Assembly: GCA_021199825.1 (NCBI GenBank)
Contig: JAJQHI010000127.1
Location: forward strand, 1-7,920
Direction of reading: 5' to 3'
DNA: 7,920 bases
DNA from: Bacillota bacterium
Lineage (GTDB): Bacteria; Bacillota; Clostridia; Oscillospirales; CAG-272
This document shows positions 5,860 to 7,920 of the stretch, in pieces (the stretch's first letter is position 1; each line of letters begins with the position of its first letter). The position numbers and the translations under genes were made by a program. The notes below the pieces were generated by a model that saw nothing but the letters and a program-made list of their open reading frames with translations, was not told where the DNA came from and did not search any database.

Positions 5860-5865
5860 CCTCCC
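5860..5865 (-). promoter_or_regulatory. Strong Shine-Dalgarno for the small ORF after tex
   Basis: GGGAGG on the minus strand, with ideal seven-base spacing to the ATG at 5852. It has no other gene to serve: the next annotated minus-strand start (ATPase) is about 250 bases further on and has its own AGGAGG. Confidence 0.5.
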
Positions 5866-5870
5866 GCATC

Positions 5871-7920
5871 TCACTTTTGTGATATTCCCTTTGATGAGAG
5901 CGCTATTCTGCCCTTTTTCTCATCAACCGAAAGAATTTTCACCGATATAATATCGCCGACCGCGAGAACGTCGGACGGATTTTTAATATACCTGTCAGCA
6001 ATCTCTGACCTGTGCAGAAGACCGTCCTGATGAACGCCAATATCGACAAACGCGCCGAAATCCGTGACGTTTCTCACCGTTCCCGTGAGAATCATCCCCT
6101 CCTTGAGGTCCTTCATCTCAAGCACATCCTCGCGAAGAATTGGCGCGGGGAACGAATCTCTCACGTCGCGCCCCGGCTTTTCAAGCTCCTCAACAATATC
6201 GTGAAGCGTCATCTCGCCAACACCTATCTGACGGCACACCTTGCTCTCGCCCTCACGGTTAATCTGATAGCTGAGAAGATATGTCTTCCCCGCTCTCACG
6301 TCGGCATCCGTGTATTTGAAGAGCCTTAACAGCTTTTTCGCGGCGTCGTATGACTCAGGGTGGACACCCGTCTCATCGAGAATCTCATCGGAACCAGACA
6401 CACGAAGGAAGCCCGCGCACTGATTATATGCGTGCTCTCCCATGCGCGGAACGGACATAACCTCAGCACGCGACAAAAACTCGCCGTGCTCCTCGCGGTA
6501 TTTTATGATGTTTTTCGCCAGGGCGGGCGTGATCCCCGCGACATACGAAAGCAGCGAGTGCGACGCCGTGTTCAGGTCAACTCCTACGGAGTTAACCGAC
6601 GACTCAACAACACCTCCCAGCACCTCATTGAGCCTTGCCGGCTTCATATCATGCTGATACTGCCCGACGCCGATAGCCTTAGGTTCAATTTTCACAAGCT
6701 CCGCGAGCGGGTCCTGAAGCCTTCTCGCGATGGACACAGCGGAACGCTGCGTCACATCAAAATCAGGGAATTCATCCGCCGCCAGCTTTGACGCGGAATA
6801 AACCGAAGCACCCGCCTCGGAAACAATCACATACTTGCAGTCGCAGTCAGGGATTTCGTGAAGCGTTTCCGCGATAAATTTCTCGCTTTCGCGCGATGCC
6901 GTCCCGTTTCCGATGGCAACAGCGTCAACCCCGTATTTTTTGATAAAGCCCTTGACAATTTTCTTCGCTTCGGGAATTTTCTCATGCGGCTTTGTCGGAT
7001 ATATAACGGCTGTGTCAAGCACCCTTCCCGTCTTGTCAACAACCGCGAGCTTGCAGCCCGTGCGGTATCCGGGGTCAAGCCCCATAACGGTCTTTCCCTT
7101 TATGGGAGCCTGCATTAAAAGGTGACGGAGATTCTCGGCAAACACCTTGATTGCCCCCTCCGACGCCTCCTCTGTCAGCTCAGCCCTGACCTCGCGCTCA
7201 ATTGAGGCTTCAATCAGACGCGAATAAGCGTCCTCAATCGCTGTTCTGACAATCTCACGAGCCGGGCTGTCGTTTTCGGCAAGCACCTGACCATATAAAT
7301 ATGAAAGCGAAAACTGCGGGTCAAGCGAAAGGGTAACCTTTAAAATTCCCTCCTTTTCACCGCGGTTGATGGCGAGAGTTCTGTGATTCGCAATGCTCGC
7401 CGCGCGCTCCGAATAATCGTAATACATCGAATAAACGCTGTCGCCCTCTTTGATCTGCTCCGTTTTGATAACGCCCTCCTCGCGCATAAGCTCACGCAGG
7501 CGGCGCCTGTAATCAGCGTTGTCTGATATGCCCTCGGCGATAATGTCTGACGCACCGGCGATAGCGTCCTTTACGGACGAAACGCCCTTTTCCTCGTCAA
7601 CATAAGACTCCGCCTCAGTCTCAATTGAAGGCTCATACTCAGCCCTCTGCTCCAGAATGAGCGACGCTAAAGGCTCAAGCCCGCGCTCACGTGCAACTGA
7701 CGCGCGAGTTTTGCGCTTCGGACGGAACGGACGGTAAATATCCTCGATTTCCGCAAGAATTTTAGCCTCATCCAAAGCCTTTTCAATCTCAGGCGTGAGC
7801 TTTTCCCGCGCCCTGATAAGCTCGCGAACCTCTCCGCGGCGCTCATCAAGCCCGCGCAGATATGAAAGCCTGTCAGAAAGCTCGCGAAGCTGCGTGTCGT
7901 CAAGCCCTCCCGTTACCTCC
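5871..7920 (-). CDS. tex: Tex family RNA-binding transcription accessory protein (partial, N-terminus off the right edge)
   Basis: Tex is a cytoplasmic nucleic-acid-binding protein linked to transcription and RNA metabolism. The frame is open from the right edge: visible residues begin EVTGGLDDTQLRELSDRLSY, the conserved N-terminal helical segment, so 682 residues are present and a few dozen are missing. Domains in the visible fragment: the N-terminal helical region with DIYRPFRPKRKTRA (about 60-73), a YqgF/RNase-H-like domain with MGLDPGYRTGCKLA (about 279-292), GNGTASRESE (337-346) and VSEAGASVYSAS (366-377), a helix-hairpin-helix region with DLNTASHSLLSYVAGI (about 448-463), and a C-terminal S1 RNA-binding domain with GTVRNVTDFGAFVDIG (about 613-628). 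The protein ends just after S1 with KGISQK. An internal TTG at 7775 is not the start, because homologous Tex sequence continues upstream of it. A small ORF follows 18 bases after the stop. Confidence 0.97.
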   Translation of the reverse strand, partial: EVTGGLDDTQLRELSDRLSYLRGLDERRGEVRELIRAREKLTPEIEKALDEAKILAEIEDIYRPFRPKRKTRASVARERGLEPLASLILEQRAEYEPSIETEAESYVDEEKGVSSVKDAIAGASDIIAEGISDNADYRRRLRELMREEGVIKTEQIKEGDSVYSMYYDYSERAASIANHRTLAINRGEKEGILKVTLSLDPQFSLSYLYGQVLAENDSPAREIVRTAIEDAYSRLIEASIEREVRAELTEEASEGAIKVFAENLRHLLMQAPIKGKTVMGLDPGYRTGCKLAVVDKTGRVLDTAVIYPTKPHEKIPEAKKIVKGFIKKYGVDAVAIGNGTASRESEKFIAETLHEIPDCDCKYVIVSEAGASVYSASKLAADEFPDFDVTQRSAVSIARRLQDPLAELVKIEPKAIGVGQYQHDMKPARLNEVLGGVVESSVNSVGVDLNTASHSLLSYVAGITPALAKNIIKYREEHGEFLSRAEVMSVPRMGEHAYNQCAGFLRVSGSDEILDETGVHPESYDAAKKLLRLFKYTDADVRAGKTYLLSYQINREGESKVCRQIGVGEMTLHDIVEELEKPGRDVRDSFPAPILREDVLEMKDLKEGMILTGTVRNVTDFGAFVDIGVHQDGLLHRSEIADRYIKNPSDVLAVGDIISVKILSVDEKKGRIALSSKGISQK

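Noticed and set aside
6360..6791. Long plus-strand open frames antisense to tex (also near 6012-6329)
   Set aside because: They mirror the codon bias of tex on the opposite strand, show no recognisable protein pattern, and tex is unambiguous.

Overview
The window looks like an ordinary chromosomal stretch from a spore-forming member of the Bacillota, most likely class Clostridia. The evidence is a YerC/YecD-type TrpR-like regulator fused by overlap to hisZ and short-form hisG, a LysM-LysM-GH18 spore-type hydrolase with no signal peptide, a DegV lipid-binding protein, Gram-positive-style Shine-Dalgarno sequences (AGGAGG, GGGAGG, AGGAG) and a Tex protein of firmicute type. I cannot name a genus.

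Layout. Positions 1-1819 (minus strand) hold the head of a histidine operon, yerC > hisZ > hisG, each junction a 4-base ATGA overlap; hisG runs off the left edge. A promoter with a 23-bp inverted-repeat candidate operator lies just upstream of yerC (1839-1880). Positions 1905-1937 are the terminator of the next minus-strand gene, the LysM/GH18 hydrolase (1969-3258). A divergent intergenic region (3259-3426) separates it from the plus-strand degV-family gene (3427-4269). degV and the following minus-strand sugar ABC ATPase gene (4496-5608) converge on a 226-base gap with one terminator for each direction, including an unusually long stem-loop behind degV. Upstream of the ATPase gene is a 262-base gap (5609-5870) with a promoter, two inverted repeats and a probable 19-codon small ORF that immediately follows tex. 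tex (5871-7920, minus) fills the right end and lacks only its N-terminal few dozen residues.

How the genes relate. HisZ and HisG form the hetero-oligomeric first enzyme of histidine synthesis, and YerC is probably its transcriptional repressor, also controlling itself. The GH18 protein probably acts on spore cortex peptidoglycan. The ATPase has no permease or binding-protein partner here, so it is probably a shared MsmK-type energiser for sugar importers encoded elsewhere. DegV and Tex are general housekeeping functions (fatty-acid binding; transcription/RNA binding). I see no mobile element, CRISPR array, tRNA, rRNA or defence cassette, and no convincing new multi-gene system. The items most worth a second look are the small ORF after tex, the yerC operator, and the structured elements around the ATPase gene.
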